From NCBI GenBank assembly GCA_947463135.1, contig CANHTA010000012.1, positions 1-36,067 of the forward strand: a stretch of DNA of 36,067 bases. Reading direction: 5' to 3'. The DNA comes from Gemmatimonadota bacterium. Its GTDB lineage: Bacteria; Gemmatimonadota; Gemmatimonadetes; Gemmatimonadales; Gemmatimonadaceae. Below, one piece after another: positions 8,341 through 16,100 of this stretch (position 1 is the first letter of the stretch; each line of letters begins with the position of its first letter). Below the pieces are notes generated by a model, which was not told the origin of the DNA, made no database searches, and worked only from the letters and a program-made list of their open reading frames with translations. Made by a program: the position numbers and the translations under genes.

Positions 8341-9165
8341 TCAGCGCCAGATCGGGAGATTAAGCCACCAGCTCCACCAGTCGGGCCAGCCCTGTGTCCA
8401 GAACGGACCGGAAATTACGATACAGATTGCACTCCAGATGCCGGCACTGACCGCCAGGAACAGGCCGAGTCGATGGATGCCGATGGCGCCGATGGAGTAG
8501 CCAACGAGGTCGCGGAAAAACACGTTCTCCGTTTCACTCGCGCCGACGGGGGTTCCCTTCTTCGGGTTCGTCACCGAGAGAATCAGCGAACCATGCATCG
8601 CGAGGGCGAGGCAGTTCGTGAAGAAGAAGGTGACGGCGATCATGTGCGCCGGATTGTAGTGAAAATGGAGATACTGGTATCCCACATTGGACACCCAATC
8701 GAGATGCGAGAAGATCCCGTACGGGAAGCCGTGTCCCCAAGCTCCCAACAACAGTGGCCGGATCACCACCAGCGTAACGTAGGCCAGCACGGCTGCGCCG
8801 TACGCCCACGGAATATGCATACCCATGCCGAGCTTGCGGCTGATCTCGGCTTGACGCAGCGCCCAACTGCCAAAGGCCCCGATGGCGCAGAGCGTAATGA
8901 TCTGCCATAACCCGCCTTCGCGCATGGGCGCGAAGCCCAGCCCGTACTTCAAATCGGGCGGTGCAATGGAAATCTGCCACAGGTTCCACGTCGGTCCCAT
9001 CGCTGCGCCCCATACGCAGAGCATCGTGCCGACGAGAATGAAGAAGATCGCGGACACCCCAAAAAACCCGACGTAAAACGGACCGAACCAGAAATCGAAG
9101 AGATCTCCGCCAATCAGCGTTCCACCGCGGACTCGATATTTCCGTTCAAAACTGAGCATCGCCAT
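8341..9165 (-). CDS. pufL: Photosynthetic reaction-centre L subunit
   Basis: PufL binds the other half of the special pair, the active-branch bacteriopheophytin and QB. The 274-residue product starts [20 protein letters not shown] 9165 is chosen because GGAG lies nine bases upstream; the TTG at 9180 overlaps that ribosome site. Ligand residues are visible at His154 (SHLDWVSN), His174 (NPAHMI), His191 (MHGS) and His231 (GIHRLG), one above Rhodobacter numbering. Five transmembrane helices are evident, and the length is normal. It is separated from pufA by 105 bases containing a long hairpin. Confidence 0.97.
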   Translation of the reverse strand: MAMLSFERKYRVRGGTLIGGDLFDFWFGPFYVGFFGVSAIFFILVGTMLCVWGAAMGPTWNLWQISIAPPDLKYGLGFAPMREGGLWQIITLCAIGAFGSWALRQAEISRKLGMGMHIPWAYGAAVLAYVTLVVIRPLLLGAWGHGFPYGIFSHLDWVSNVGYQYLHFHYNPAHMIAVTFFFTNCLALAMHGSLILSVTNPKKGTPVGASETENVFFRDLVGYSIGAIGIHRLGLFLAVSAGIWSAICIVISGPFWTQGWPDWWSWWLNLPIWR

Positions 9166-9211
9166 GGGCGATTTCTCCAAGCGTGCAAACGATGGGGGAG
9201 ACTGGCGTCGG

Positions 9212-9253
9212 CCGGGGATGGTTTCGCACCGACACGTGCGAATACCATCCCGG
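9212..9253 (-). promoter_or_regulatory. Long intercistronic hairpin between pufA and pufL
   Basis: Arms 9212-9229 and 9236-9253 pair over 17 positions with two single-base bulges and a six-base loop. In purple bacteria such a hairpin protects the pufBA part of the transcript from 3' decay, so antenna is made in excess over reaction centre. The position is the same here. The stabilising role is inferred. Confidence 0.75.
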
Positions 9254-9270
9254 CGGCGACGCGCGACGTG

Positions 9271-9486
9271 TTACCGACCCGGCGGAAGCGGCGACATTTC
9301 TGCCGCCATGGCCGGAGCCGACGCCCCGACGGGCGCCTGCGCGCTCGACAACGTACCGTTCTCAATCCACGAGTAACGCTGCGAGCTGAGCAGGATGAAG
9401 TGAATGACAAACGCGAGAGCGCCGATGAAGCCTGCTACGGCAACCATGACGCGGCGCGGGTCATACATCAGCCATATACGATGCAT
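9271..9486 (-). CDS. pufA: Light-harvesting antenna alpha subunit (LH1-type)
   Basis: The 71-residue membrane polypeptide begins MHRIWLMYDPRRVMVA, a standard LH1 alpha N-terminus. The bacteriochlorophyll ligand is His29 in FVIHFILLSS. Trp40 follows with the LH1 spacing of ten residues between His and Trp. After one membrane helix, an Ala/Pro-rich tail of about 25 residues continues, as in other LH1 alphas. GAGGA overlapping the previous stop serves as ribosome site. This is the alpha most likely to form the inner ring round the reaction centre. Confidence 0.94.
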   Translation of the reverse strand: MHRIWLMYDPRRVMVAVAGFIGALAFVIHFILLSSQRYSWIENGTLSSAQAPVGASAPAMAAEMSPLPPGR

Positions 9487-9495
9487 GATGATTCC

Positions 9496-9660
9496 TCAGC
9501 GCGTGGCTGCAGGCGGGGTGGCGTACGTAGCCTTAAGGGTGCCCGGCCAGTTCAGCTGGCTGAAGGCAAACAGGTGCATCACCAGCACTGCGCCGGCGAT
9601 AAAAGAGCCGATACCGCCCATAATCAGGTGGGGATCAAGCCCGATCCAGATACGATACAT
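9496..9660 (-). CDS. Second antenna alpha subunit, LH2-like Trp spacing
   Basis: This short gene encodes 54 residues starting MYRIWIGLDPHLIMGG. One hydrophobic helix holds His29 (VLVMHLFAF), at the same position as in the neighbouring alpha. The following Trp is residue 38, so only eight residues separate His and Trp, as in LH2 alpha subunits; a Pro follows it directly. Start ATG 9660 has TAGGAG eight bases upstream. The stop is part of the ribosome site of the next alpha gene. The gene sits between pufB and pufA in the operon. It is clearly an antenna alpha; assignment to an outer or peripheral ring is inference. Confidence 0.9.
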   Translation of the reverse strand: MYRIWIGLDPHLIMGGIGSFIAGAVLVMHLFAFSQLNWPGTLKATYATPPAATR

Positions 9661-9704
9661 GTTGCGCTCCTAGCTGCGCGAAGGTGAGTGAAGGGACGCC
9701 CAGG

Positions 9705-9839
9705 TTAGAACCAGGGACGCCAGCTCCACGCCAAGAGGTGAGCACCGACTGCGCCCAGAACCCACGTGCCTGTGCCCGCCACCCAGAACTTGTTGAAGCG
9801 AAGCGCTTCTTCCTCGGTCATTCCACCTTTTTCGAACAT
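9705..9839 (-). CDS. pufB: Light-harvesting antenna beta subunit PufB
   Basis: The beta subunit pairs with alpha subunits and ligates bacteriochlorophyll through His34 in GAHLLAWSWRPWF, the conserved C-terminal signature. ATG 9839 is chosen because GGAGG lies four bases upstream, giving 44 residues. An open frame extending to 9917 has no ribosome site and an implausible N-terminus. The usual EFH histidine in the N-terminal helix is Asn here (RFNKF, residue 16). Only one beta gene is present for two alpha genes, so both alphas may share it, or another beta lies elsewhere. First gene of the puf operon. Confidence 0.93.
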   Translation of the reverse strand: MFEKGGMTEEEALRFNKFWVAGTGTWVLGAVGAHLLAWSWRPWF

Positions 9840-9925
9840 CGAACCTCCGGGGACCTGCGAATTACCGCGCTCATCCCGCACGGCTGGGTGCCACCCGAGT
9901 ACTGGGTAGCCAGACACTCGCCTAC

Positions 9926-9961
9926 AAAGTGTAAACTGTGACTTACAGTCCGATGTGTCAA
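9926..9961 (-). promoter_or_regulatory. Probable puf operon promoter
   Basis: TTGACA (9961-9956) is followed after 17 bases by CAGTTT (9938-9933), a poor -10 that keeps the key A and final T. The predicted +1 is near 9926, giving a leader of about 87 bases before pufB. Confidence 0.5.
9930..9947. promoter_or_regulatory. PpsR/CrtJ-type box (puf/bchO, proximal to puf)
   Basis: An exact TGT-N12-ACA palindrome (TGTAAACTGTGACTTACA). It is separated by exactly 8 bp from a second box, the spacing known for cooperative CrtJ/PpsR binding. PpsR represses photosynthesis genes under oxygen or light in purple bacteria. The regulator itself is not in this window. Confidence 0.75.
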
Positions 9962-9973
9962 GAATTATTTACA
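9956..9973. promoter_or_regulatory. PpsR/CrtJ-type box (puf/bchO, distal to puf)
   Basis: A second exact TGT-N12-ACA (TGTCAAGAATTATTTACA). Its left half, read on the - strand, is TTGACA, so repressor binding would cover the -35 of the puf promoter. The same pair could also act on the divergent bchO. Confidence 0.75.
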
Positions 9974-10033
9974 TGACATCAGCATTTTCCTCACATCCAC
10001 GCGCAACTCGCCGGTTCACCCCTACATTTGCCC

Positions 10034-10906
10034 GTGCCATCCCTTTCCCAGCCTCCCCACGATTGGCCAGACTGGGCCTTCTCCCAGTTTCTGGATTGCG
10101 CAGGCATCCGGTGGCACTACCAGCGGCAGGGAACGGGGCCAGTGGTGCTCCTGCTCCATGGTACCGGCGGCAGCACGCACTCCTGGGCCGGCTGTGCCTC
10201 CGCGCTCGCCACGCGCTACACCGTGGTCTCGGTGGACCTGCCCGGGCACGGCTTTACGGTGGTGCCACCCAGCGTGGAACGTGCGCGCCAGGTGTATGCC
10301 ATCGATGGCATGGCCCAAGCGGTCCAACAGCTGCTCGACGCCCTCCAGCTCCAGCCTCATTTGGCCGCCGGCCATTCGGCCGGCGTGCCCGTCCTCCTGC
10401 GCATGGCGCTGCAGCGCGGCATCGCCCCCGTACGCATCGTTGGGCTCGCCCCAGCCTTGGTCGCCCCGCCTGCGTGGTACGTCACCCTGCTCGCCCCCCT
10501 GGTAGCCTCGGTGGTGGAACGCGAGGTCGTGGCGCTCAGCGCCGCCTCCCTCGCCGCGGGTACCCGTATCATCCGGGCCATGCTGGCCACCACCGGAAGC
10601 GTCCTCCGGCCGGAACAGCTGGCTCGCTACGAATGGCTCTGTCGCTCGCCCGCCCACGTGCATGCCGCCCTCGCCATGATGGCCCGATGGGATCTCCCCG
10701 CGCTGCTCCGCGATGTCACCACCCTGAACACGCCGCTCGAGGTGATCGCCGGTCGGCGCGATCGCTGGGTTCCCGAGGCACCGCTGCGCCGAGCCGTGGC
10801 GGGGGTGCACGGGGCCTCCTTCCGCGTGGAAGAGGCTGGGCACTTGCTCATCGAGGAAGACCCCGCGCGGGCAGCGGCATGGATCGCGGGGGCGGGAACG
10901 ACGTGA
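10034..10906 (+). CDS. bchO: Alpha/beta hydrolase BchO (Mg-chelatase accessory)
   Basis: BchO is an alpha/beta-hydrolase-fold protein found with Mg-chelatase genes; its exact reaction is not established. Motifs seen are HGTGGSTHSW (oxyanion region), DLPGHG, the nucleophile elbow GHSAG, an Asp in GRRDRWVP and the His in EEAGHLLIEEDP, which would complete a triad. The start is uncertain. GTG 10034 is used, TTG 10028 is equally in frame, and neither has a good ribosome site. In many purple bacteria bchO follows bchI-bchD. Here it stands alone, divergent from puf and convergent with bchZ. Confidence 0.9.
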   Translation: MPSLSQPPHDWPDWAFSQFLDCAGIRWHYQRQGTGPVVLLLHGTGGSTHSWAGCASALATRYTVVSVDLPGHGFTVVPPSVERARQVYAIDGMAQAVQQLLDALQLQPHLAAGHSAGVPVLLRMALQRGIAPVRIVGLAPALVAPPAWYVTLLAPLVASVVEREVVALSAASLAAGTRIIRAMLATTGSVLRPEQLARYEWLCRSPAHVHAALAMMARWDLPALLRDVTTLNTPLEVIAGRRDRWVPEAPLRRAVAGVHGASFRVEEAGHLLIEEDPARAAAWIAGAGTT

Positions 10907-10940
10907 ACCGCTAACAGCGTGAACACAGCATGGCGCAAAA

Positions 10941-10971
10941 GAGCCCGGGCGCGGTGAGGCGTCCCGGGCTC
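10941..10971. terminator. Bidirectional terminator between bchO and bchZ
   Basis: A perfect nine-pair GC stem (GAGCCCGGG at 10941-10949, CCCGGGCTC at 10963-10971) is followed by TTT on the + strand and by TTTT on the - strand. It sits between convergent bchO and bchZ and can end both transcripts. Confidence 0.85.
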
Positions 10972-10989
10972 TTTCGCCACCGCGTGGGG

Positions 10990-12441
10990 TTATCCGACGC
11001 CGACGAGGCTGCGGCGCGAGGCGAGCACGTGATCGCGCGTGACAATGGTGTCACCGAGGTCCCGCGCGTCCTTCTCGGACGCATCGCGCAACCGCTTGGC
11101 GGCACTGATACGGATCAAGATCGGGTACGTCTCCACGATCTCGTCAAAGGCGCTCTTCGCGTCGTCATCCCACGGCAACTCCTGGTGCAGTCGCGCCGGA
11201 GTGGCGTCGATCTTGTCCATATCGGTGCCCAGCGGCAGGATGTGAAACAGCGCGTCGAACAGCTGGTTGCACACTTCCTGAATGAGATACGTGGCGCCGG
11301 AGTAGCCCATGAACGGCGTGCCGAGATGCCGACGGATGATGGCACCCGGAAATGACGCCGGGATGTACATCGATCGCGCGCCCATCTCCGCCAGATACAT
11401 CCGCTCGTTATAACTGCCAAACATGATCAGTGGCGGTGTGGCACGGATCGCCTCACGCACGGCCTGATTGTCGGGCTTCACCCCGGGACGGCGTGAGAAG
11501 GCGAAGGTGCAGGGCAGCCCCATCTCGGTTTCCAGAAAATGGCGCACACCGCGGGCGTACGTTTCGTTGGCCACGATGGCGAAGCTGGCAGTGCCGAAGA
11601 AATCCTGCGTGACGCTGCGCCAGAGATCCCACAACGGCTTGATCGTGGTGTGCTTCTCCTGCTCGATGAACGGCTCGGGGTCGAGTCCCAGCATTTCGCC
11701 GAGCGTGCGCAAGAACTTCGTGGTGCTGTGCAAACCGATGGGCGCCTGCAGATACGGGCGATCCAGCGCTTCGCAGAGCATACGGCCGAATTCGCGGTAC
11801 ATGCACACGTTCACGTCGGCGTCCACCAGGCGCGGCACCTCCTCGAGATGGCTGCCCATCGGGAACACCATGTTGACCTCGGCGCCGATCCCTTCCACCA
11901 GCCGACGGATCTCCGCGAGGTCGCTTGGCGAATTGAAGGTACCGTAGATCGTGCCCACGATATTCACGCGCGGCTTGTCGCCTTCCTTTTTCTCACGCCG
12001 CTTCGGCGCGACGCCCTTCTTCAACCCGTACTCGGTCCACAGCCAGTACAACGCGCGCTCGGCGGCCTGCCACTGGTCTTCGTCGATCGTGCGCGGCAGG
12101 AATCGCTGAATGTTGGTGCCTTCCGGCGTGACACCACCGCCAATCATCTCGGCGATGCTGCCCGTGACCACTACTGCCGGCAGTTCCGGATCGAGCGTCT
12201 TGTGCGCGCGGCGCATGGCCCCTTCGGTGCCGTTGCGGCCGAGTTCCTCTTCGCCAAGTCCGGTGACAACAATGGGCAACTCATGTGGCGGCAACGCGTC
12301 GGTGTAGTGCAGCACCGACGTTACGGGGAGGTTTTCGCACCCTACCGGCCCGTCGATGACGACCTGTAAGCCCTTGATTGCCGTAAACACATAGACGGCA
12401 CCCCAGTACCCACCCGCGCGGTCATGGTCGAGCACGAGCAT
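10990..12441 (-). CDS. bchZ: Chlorophyllide a reductase subunit Z
   Basis: BchZ is a nitrogenase MoFe-like catalytic subunit. With BchY it receives electrons from BchX to reduce the C7=C8 bond of chlorophyllide a, creating the bacteriochlorin. The 483-residue protein opens with [16 protein letters not shown] and [21 protein letters not shown], which hold the conserved Cys and substrate-site text. [17 protein letters not shown] and the C-terminal W-D-D-D-A segment are typical. The start ATG overlaps the bchY stop by one base (TGATG). Length fits the family. Last gene of the bchCXYZ unit, ending 18 bases before the terminator hairpin. Confidence 0.96.
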   Translation of the reverse strand: MLVLDHDRAGGYWGAVYVFTAIKGLQVVIDGPVGCENLPVTSVLHYTDALPPHELPIVVTGLGEEELGRNGTEGAMRRAHKTLDPELPAVVVTGSIAEMIGGGVTPEGTNIQRFLPRTIDEDQWQAAERALYWLWTEYGLKKGVAPKRREKKEGDKPRVNIVGTIYGTFNSPSDLAEIRRLVEGIGAEVNMVFPMGSHLEEVPRLVDADVNVCMYREFGRMLCEALDRPYLQAPIGLHSTTKFLRTLGEMLGLDPEPFIEQEKHTTIKPLWDLWRSVTQDFFGTASFAIVANETYARGVRHFLETEMGLPCTFAFSRRPGVKPDNQAVREAIRATPPLIMFGSYNERMYLAEMGARSMYIPASFPGAIIRRHLGTPFMGYSGATYLIQEVCNQLFDALFHILPLGTDMDKIDATPARLHQELPWDDDAKSAFDEIVETYPILIRISAAKRLRDASEKDARDLGDTIVTRDHVLASRRSLVGVG

Positions 12442-14054
12442 CAGATCATCTCCTGCGCCTTGCGCGCCTTGGCCAGTTTGGCCAGGTGGCGCTTGTAGTG
12501 ATCGCGGAACTCCGGATGATCCTGCGGCACAGTCTCCCAGACGCCGCTGGCATACCCCGATCCAACGCCCTCGAAGAAGGTGCTCATGGTATCGAAGCGC
12601 GCCTTATTGCCGAGCGCGGCGTTCACCACCGTGGCCAATGATCCTGCACCGGCAGGTCCCATCAGGGGGCGCGCCGAAATCAGATTGGTGAAGTACAGCG
12701 ACGGGATGGAGAGCTCTTTGGCCTTCTGCACCACCGGCGTGGTGCCGATAGCCAGGTCCGGTGTGAACTCGTGCAGCGCCGCCAGATCCTGTTCGAGTGA
12801 GGCCCGGAACTGGACATGAATGCCACGCGCGGTGAGCCATTCGCGATCGGTGTCGCTGTGCACCGTACGCGGACAGGCCGTACCCACATAGCGCACATCG
12901 GCGCCGCTTTCCACCAGTAGTCGTGCCACGAGCAGCTCGGACCCTTCATAGCCCGACATGGTGATGCGCCCCTTGATGGGCATCCTGCTGAGGGCATCCT
13001 TGATCGCCGTCAGGACTTTGTTCTTTGCTACATCGATCTGATCCCGCGGCACGCCGGCCATCTGTCCGATCGATTCCAACCACCCTTCGGTGCCGTCGTA
13101 GCCCACCGGCGCAGAGCCGACAATCGGGCGGCCGGCTGCCGAGAATTCGCGATACGACGCGGTATAAAAGGGATGGATCGCCGCCACGCCTACGCAATCG
13201 AGCGCCGCATACAGTTCGCGCCACTCACGGGTGGGCACCACCGGTCCGGCAGCGAGACCCATGGGTTCGAGCATCATGGCAATGCCCATGGGATCGGCCG
13301 GGAACATCTCGCCAACGAGCGTCACGGTGGGTTTGCCGCTCACCCCACCGCGCGGTGCGGCCACTGGACCGAGTTCTGCCTCGGTGCGGGCATAGCGCAA
13401 CATGGCACCAGCCAACACGTCCTTGGCTTCGGCGTGCGTAGGCACACCAAACCCCGGCACGTCGATCCCGATGATGCGCACGCCGTTGATCTCTTTCGGC
13501 AGCAGCTGCAGCGGGACCCCCGACGCCGTGGGGACGCAGAGGTTGGTGATCACGATGGCATCGTACAACGCGGGATCGGCCATCTTGAACACCGCATCGC
13601 GGATGTCTTCGAACAGCTGTCCCGTGACGAGACTCTCGGAGTTGAACGGCACGTACCCCACCGTGCGTCGCGCGCCGTAGAAGTGCGACGTGAACGTGAG
13701 GCCGTACACGCAGCACGCCGAGCCTGACAGAATCGTGGCCGTGCGGCGCATGCGCAGTCCCACGCGCAGCGATCCGAACGCTGGGCACATGCTCTGCGGC
13801 TGATCGTGCGGTCCCTTGGGATAGTCGGCCGCGTAGCGGTCGAGGGTCTCGCTCTTGCCCGCCGCTTTCGCGGCCGCCAGCATTTCGTCGGCACCGGCGT
13901 GACATCCGAGTCCGTCGGCGGCGGTCGCGGCGGTGTTGATCGCGCTGCCGTCGATCACCGGCAACGCACGGGAGGTGGGCTGGTCGGCATCGTTCGCCGT
14001 GGGCGTGCTGCCCGCGCCGTCGTAGACGACTTCGCCGCTCGAGGGATGGCTCAT
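12441..14054 (-). CDS. bchY: Chlorophyllide a reductase subunit Y
   Basis: BchY forms the heterotetrameric catalytic core with BchZ. Candidate [4Fe-4S] ligands are Cys90 ([11 protein letters not shown]), Cys114/Cys115 ([12 protein letters not shown]) and Cys173 (NLCVPTASG), as in the family. At 537 residues it is somewhat longer than usual. The first 45 or so residues are a low-complexity Ala/Thr/Asp-rich N-terminal extension before the conserved GCHAG motif, and an internal start cannot be excluded. ATG 14054 lies 13 bases beyond the bchX stop. Confidence 0.95.
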   Translation of the reverse strand: MSHPSSGEVVYDGAGSTPTANDADQPTSRALPVIDGSAINTAATAADGLGCHAGADEMLAAAKAAGKSETLDRYAADYPKGPHDQPQSMCPAFGSLRVGLRMRRTATILSGSACCVYGLTFTSHFYGARRTVGYVPFNSESLVTGQLFEDIRDAVFKMADPALYDAIVITNLCVPTASGVPLQLLPKEINGVRIIGIDVPGFGVPTHAEAKDVLAGAMLRYARTEAELGPVAAPRGGVSGKPTVTLVGEMFPADPMGIAMMLEPMGLAAGPVVPTREWRELYAALDCVGVAAIHPFYTASYREFSAAGRPIVGSAPVGYDGTEGWLESIGQMAGVPRDQIDVAKNKVLTAIKDALSRMPIKGRITMSGYEGSELLVARLLVESGADVRYVGTACPRTVHSDTDREWLTARGIHVQFRASLEQDLAALHEFTPDLAIGTTPVVQKAKELSIPSLYFTNLISARPLMGPAGAGSLATVVNAALGNKARFDTMSTFFEGVGSGYASGVWETVPQDHPEFRDHYKRHLAKLAKARKAQEMI

Positions 14055-14067
14055 CGCGATCTCGTGA

Positions 14068-15084
14068 TTAAACGGTGTCGTACACGACTTCGAGCGACGG
14101 CTTGGTCACATCTTCCCGTCCAACGAGATCGAACATGGTGGCGGGTTCGAGCACGACGTTGCCGCCCACCTGGCTGGCGGCAAACAACCCAAGCAGTTCG
14201 TCCTGCGTGAGCGGCTTCGGACGCACGGGCGGCGCGTCAGCCACGGCCTGCGCGAGTTCCCCGAACAACGGGCCCCACTCGCCACCGGGGAAGCCGATGA
14301 TTTCGTAGTTCGCGCTCTTTTTGCGGATGTCGTCGTTGGCCGGAACCTTCGCCAGAATCGGGATGCCCGCCTTGGCCGCGAATGCTTCGGCTTCGCCGGT
14401 GCCGTCATCCTTGTTGATGAGAATGCCGGCCACGCCCACGTTGCCGCCCAGCTTGCGGAAGTATTCCACGGCGGAGCACACGTTGTTCGCCACGTACAAC
14501 GACTGCAGGTCATTCGAGCCAACCACGATCACCTTCTGACACATGTCGCGCGCAATCGGCAAGCCGAATCCACCGCACACCACGTCGCCTAAGAAATCGA
14601 GGAGCACGAAATCAAAGCCCCACTCGTGAAAGCCTAACTTTTCGAGAATTTCAAAGCCGTGGATAATGCCGCGTCCGCCGCAACCACGTCCCACTTCGGG
14701 GCCGCCGAGCTCCATTGCAAACACGCCGTCGCGCTTAAAGCAGACATCGCTGATGGAGACCTGCTGCCCGGCGAGCTTGAGCCGCGATGACACTTCGATG
14801 ATGGTCGGGCAGGCCCGTCCGCCGAAGAGCAGCGAGGTGGTGTCGCTCTTGGGGTCACACCCAATCAGCAGCACCTTCTTCCCTTGCTGAGCCATCATGT
14901 AGGACAGATTCGCCAGCGAAAAGCTCTTGCCGATGCCGCCTTTCCCGTAAATCGCAATGATCTGCGTTTCCTTCGTGACGGGTCCGGTATGCACGGCATC
15001 GGGTGCGGCGGCCGCTTCGTCGCGGACACGCGAGTGCAGTTGATGCAGGGCGCCGTTAGCAGCGTTGGAACCGTTCTCACTCAT
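14068..15084 (-). CDS. bchX: Chlorophyllide a reductase iron protein BchX
   Basis: BchX is the NifH-like ATPase that feeds electrons to BchYZ. From ATG 15084 it has 338 residues. The P-loop GKGGIGKS is at 47-54. The cluster-bridging cysteines are Cys135 (VGRGCGGRG) and Cys170 (GDVVCGGFG), matching NifH Cys97 and Cys132. The start is set by the ATGA overlap with the bchC stop; a longer frame to 15120 lies wholly inside bchC. An N-terminal region of about 40 polar residues precedes the ATPase core, as in other BchX. Confidence 0.97.
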   Translation of the reverse strand: MSENGSNAANGALHQLHSRVRDEAAAAPDAVHTGPVTKETQIIAIYGKGGIGKSFSLANLSYMMAQQGKKVLLIGCDPKSDTTSLLFGGRACPTIIEVSSRLKLAGQQVSISDVCFKRDGVFAMELGGPEVGRGCGGRGIIHGFEILEKLGFHEWGFDFVLLDFLGDVVCGGFGLPIARDMCQKVIVVGSNDLQSLYVANNVCSAVEYFRKLGGNVGVAGILINKDDGTGEAEAFAAKAGIPILAKVPANDDIRKKSANYEIIGFPGGEWGPLFGELAQAVADAPPVRPKPLTQDELLGLFAASQVGGNVVLEPATMFDLVGREDVTKPSLEVVYDTV

Positions 15085-16034
15085 GCAGCCGTTCTCCAGT
15101 CGAGGATCATCTTGACGCAACGGGGATCACCGAACGCCGTGGCGTAGGCGTCGGCGGCACGCACCGCAGGCTCGCGGTGCGTAATGAGTCCATCTAGATC
15201 GAGCGTGCCACTGTTCGCGAAGGCCGCGACGGCGCGCAGGTCCTGCTCCTTCCACTGTGCCGCGATGCGAATGCGCACCTCGCGGAGAAATGCCGGTGGG
15301 AAGGTGAAATGCACCGGTTCACTGTAGAATCCCGCCAGGCAGATCTCGCCACCGGGTGCCAGTCGTTCAATGAGGGTGTCAAGCAGCCCCTCGGCACCAC
15401 TGACATCGCAGATCGTGCGGTAATTCCGACGTGGGTCGTGGTCGGGATGCACGACGGTGTAGCCGCGCGCGCCCTCCATCCGAATGGGGTTGGTTTCCCA
15501 CACGGTTGGGGCCGGCGCACCATACAACACCACCAGGCGCGCAATCAGGCGACCCAGCGCGCCGTGCCCCACAATTAGTTCGGGCAACTGCGCCGGATGC
15601 GCGACGGGGTCGTCGCCCAGCGCATGATGCGCGGTGGCCGCCAGGGCGAGCAGCGTCCCGCGCTCCCCCAAGTCGGGGCGAAGCACCATGGTTTTGGCGC
15701 CGGGGACCACCACATAGGCAGCCTGTCCACCGAACAGTCCGCGGGCTTCGACGAAGCCGCGCGATCCGGACACATACACCAGGTCGCCGACCTCGCGCCC
15801 CGATTCGGGGCCCGCCTCGAGAATGGTGCCAACCCCTTCGTAGCCCGGGACCAGCGGGTACCCCAATCCCGGAAACGGGGGCATCCGGCCGGTAAACAGC
15901 AGCTTTTCCGTGCCCGTACTGATGCCGGACCAGCACATCGCGACGATCACGTCCGCCGCCGTCGCGGGCACGAGCTCCAGCGACCGAACGGACAGCTGCT
16001 CAGGTTGTTCGAATACTACGGCGCTGGTCTTCAC
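15081..16034 (-). CDS. bchC: 3-hydroxyethyl bacteriochlorophyllide a dehydrogenase BchC
   Basis: BchC is an NAD-dependent, medium-chain dehydrogenase-like enzyme that oxidises the C3 hydroxyethyl group to the acetyl group of bacteriochlorophyll a. The 317-residue product shows GISTGTEKLLFTGRMPPFPG and GYPLVPGYEGVG, both typical of BchC. A Rossmann segment follows (VGHGALGRLIARL), then an HREPA..A..AYA..F.DPRCVK C-terminus. The start is GTG 16034, which coincides with the predicted transcription start of its own promoter. No ribosome site precedes it, suggesting a leaderless message. First gene of bchC-X-Y-Z, all overlapping or nearly so. Confidence 0.95.
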   Translation of the reverse strand: MKTSAVVFEQPEQLSVRSLELVPATAADVIVAMCWSGISTGTEKLLFTGRMPPFPGLGYPLVPGYEGVGTILEAGPESGREVGDLVYVSGSRGFVEARGLFGGQAAYVVVPGAKTMVLRPDLGERGTLLALAATAHHALGDDPVAHPAQLPELIVGHGALGRLIARLVVLYGAPAPTVWETNPIRMEGARGYTVVHPDHDPRRNYRTICDVSGAEGLLDTLIERLAPGGEICLAGFYSEPVHFTFPPAFLREVRIRIAAQWKEQDLRAVAAFANSGTLDLDGLITHREPAVRAADAYATAFGDPRCVKMILDWRTAA

Positions 16035-16069
16035 AACTGTAACGTGTGGTTGACACCACGTACTGTCAA
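16034..16069 (-). promoter_or_regulatory. bchC promoter, start codon at predicted +1
   Basis: A perfect TTGACA (16069-16064) lies 17 bases from CACGTT (16046-16041), a weak -10 retaining the important A and last T. The first base of bchC GTG is 35 bases downstream of the TTGACA start, i.e. at +1. Confidence 0.6.
16038..16055. promoter_or_regulatory. PpsR/CrtJ-type box at bchC
   Basis: An exact TGT-N12-ACA (TGTAACGTGTGGTTGACA) covers the -10 region. Eight bp upstream a TGT half-site (16064-16066, inside TTGACA) begins a second, degenerate box lacking the ACA half. Confidence 0.7.
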
Positions 16070-16100
16070 CATTCTCGGCGATCCTATTCGGGATTACAGC

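Noticed and set aside
7427-8500. Long plus-strand frame opposite pufM/pufL
   Set aside because: Antisense shadow; charged, repetitive composition with no recognisable domain, while the - strand encodes intact reaction-centre subunits.
9705-9917. Longer PufB starting upstream at 9917
   Set aside because: The extra 26 residues lack hydrophobic or antenna features and overlap leader sequence; GGAGG lies directly before ATG 9839.
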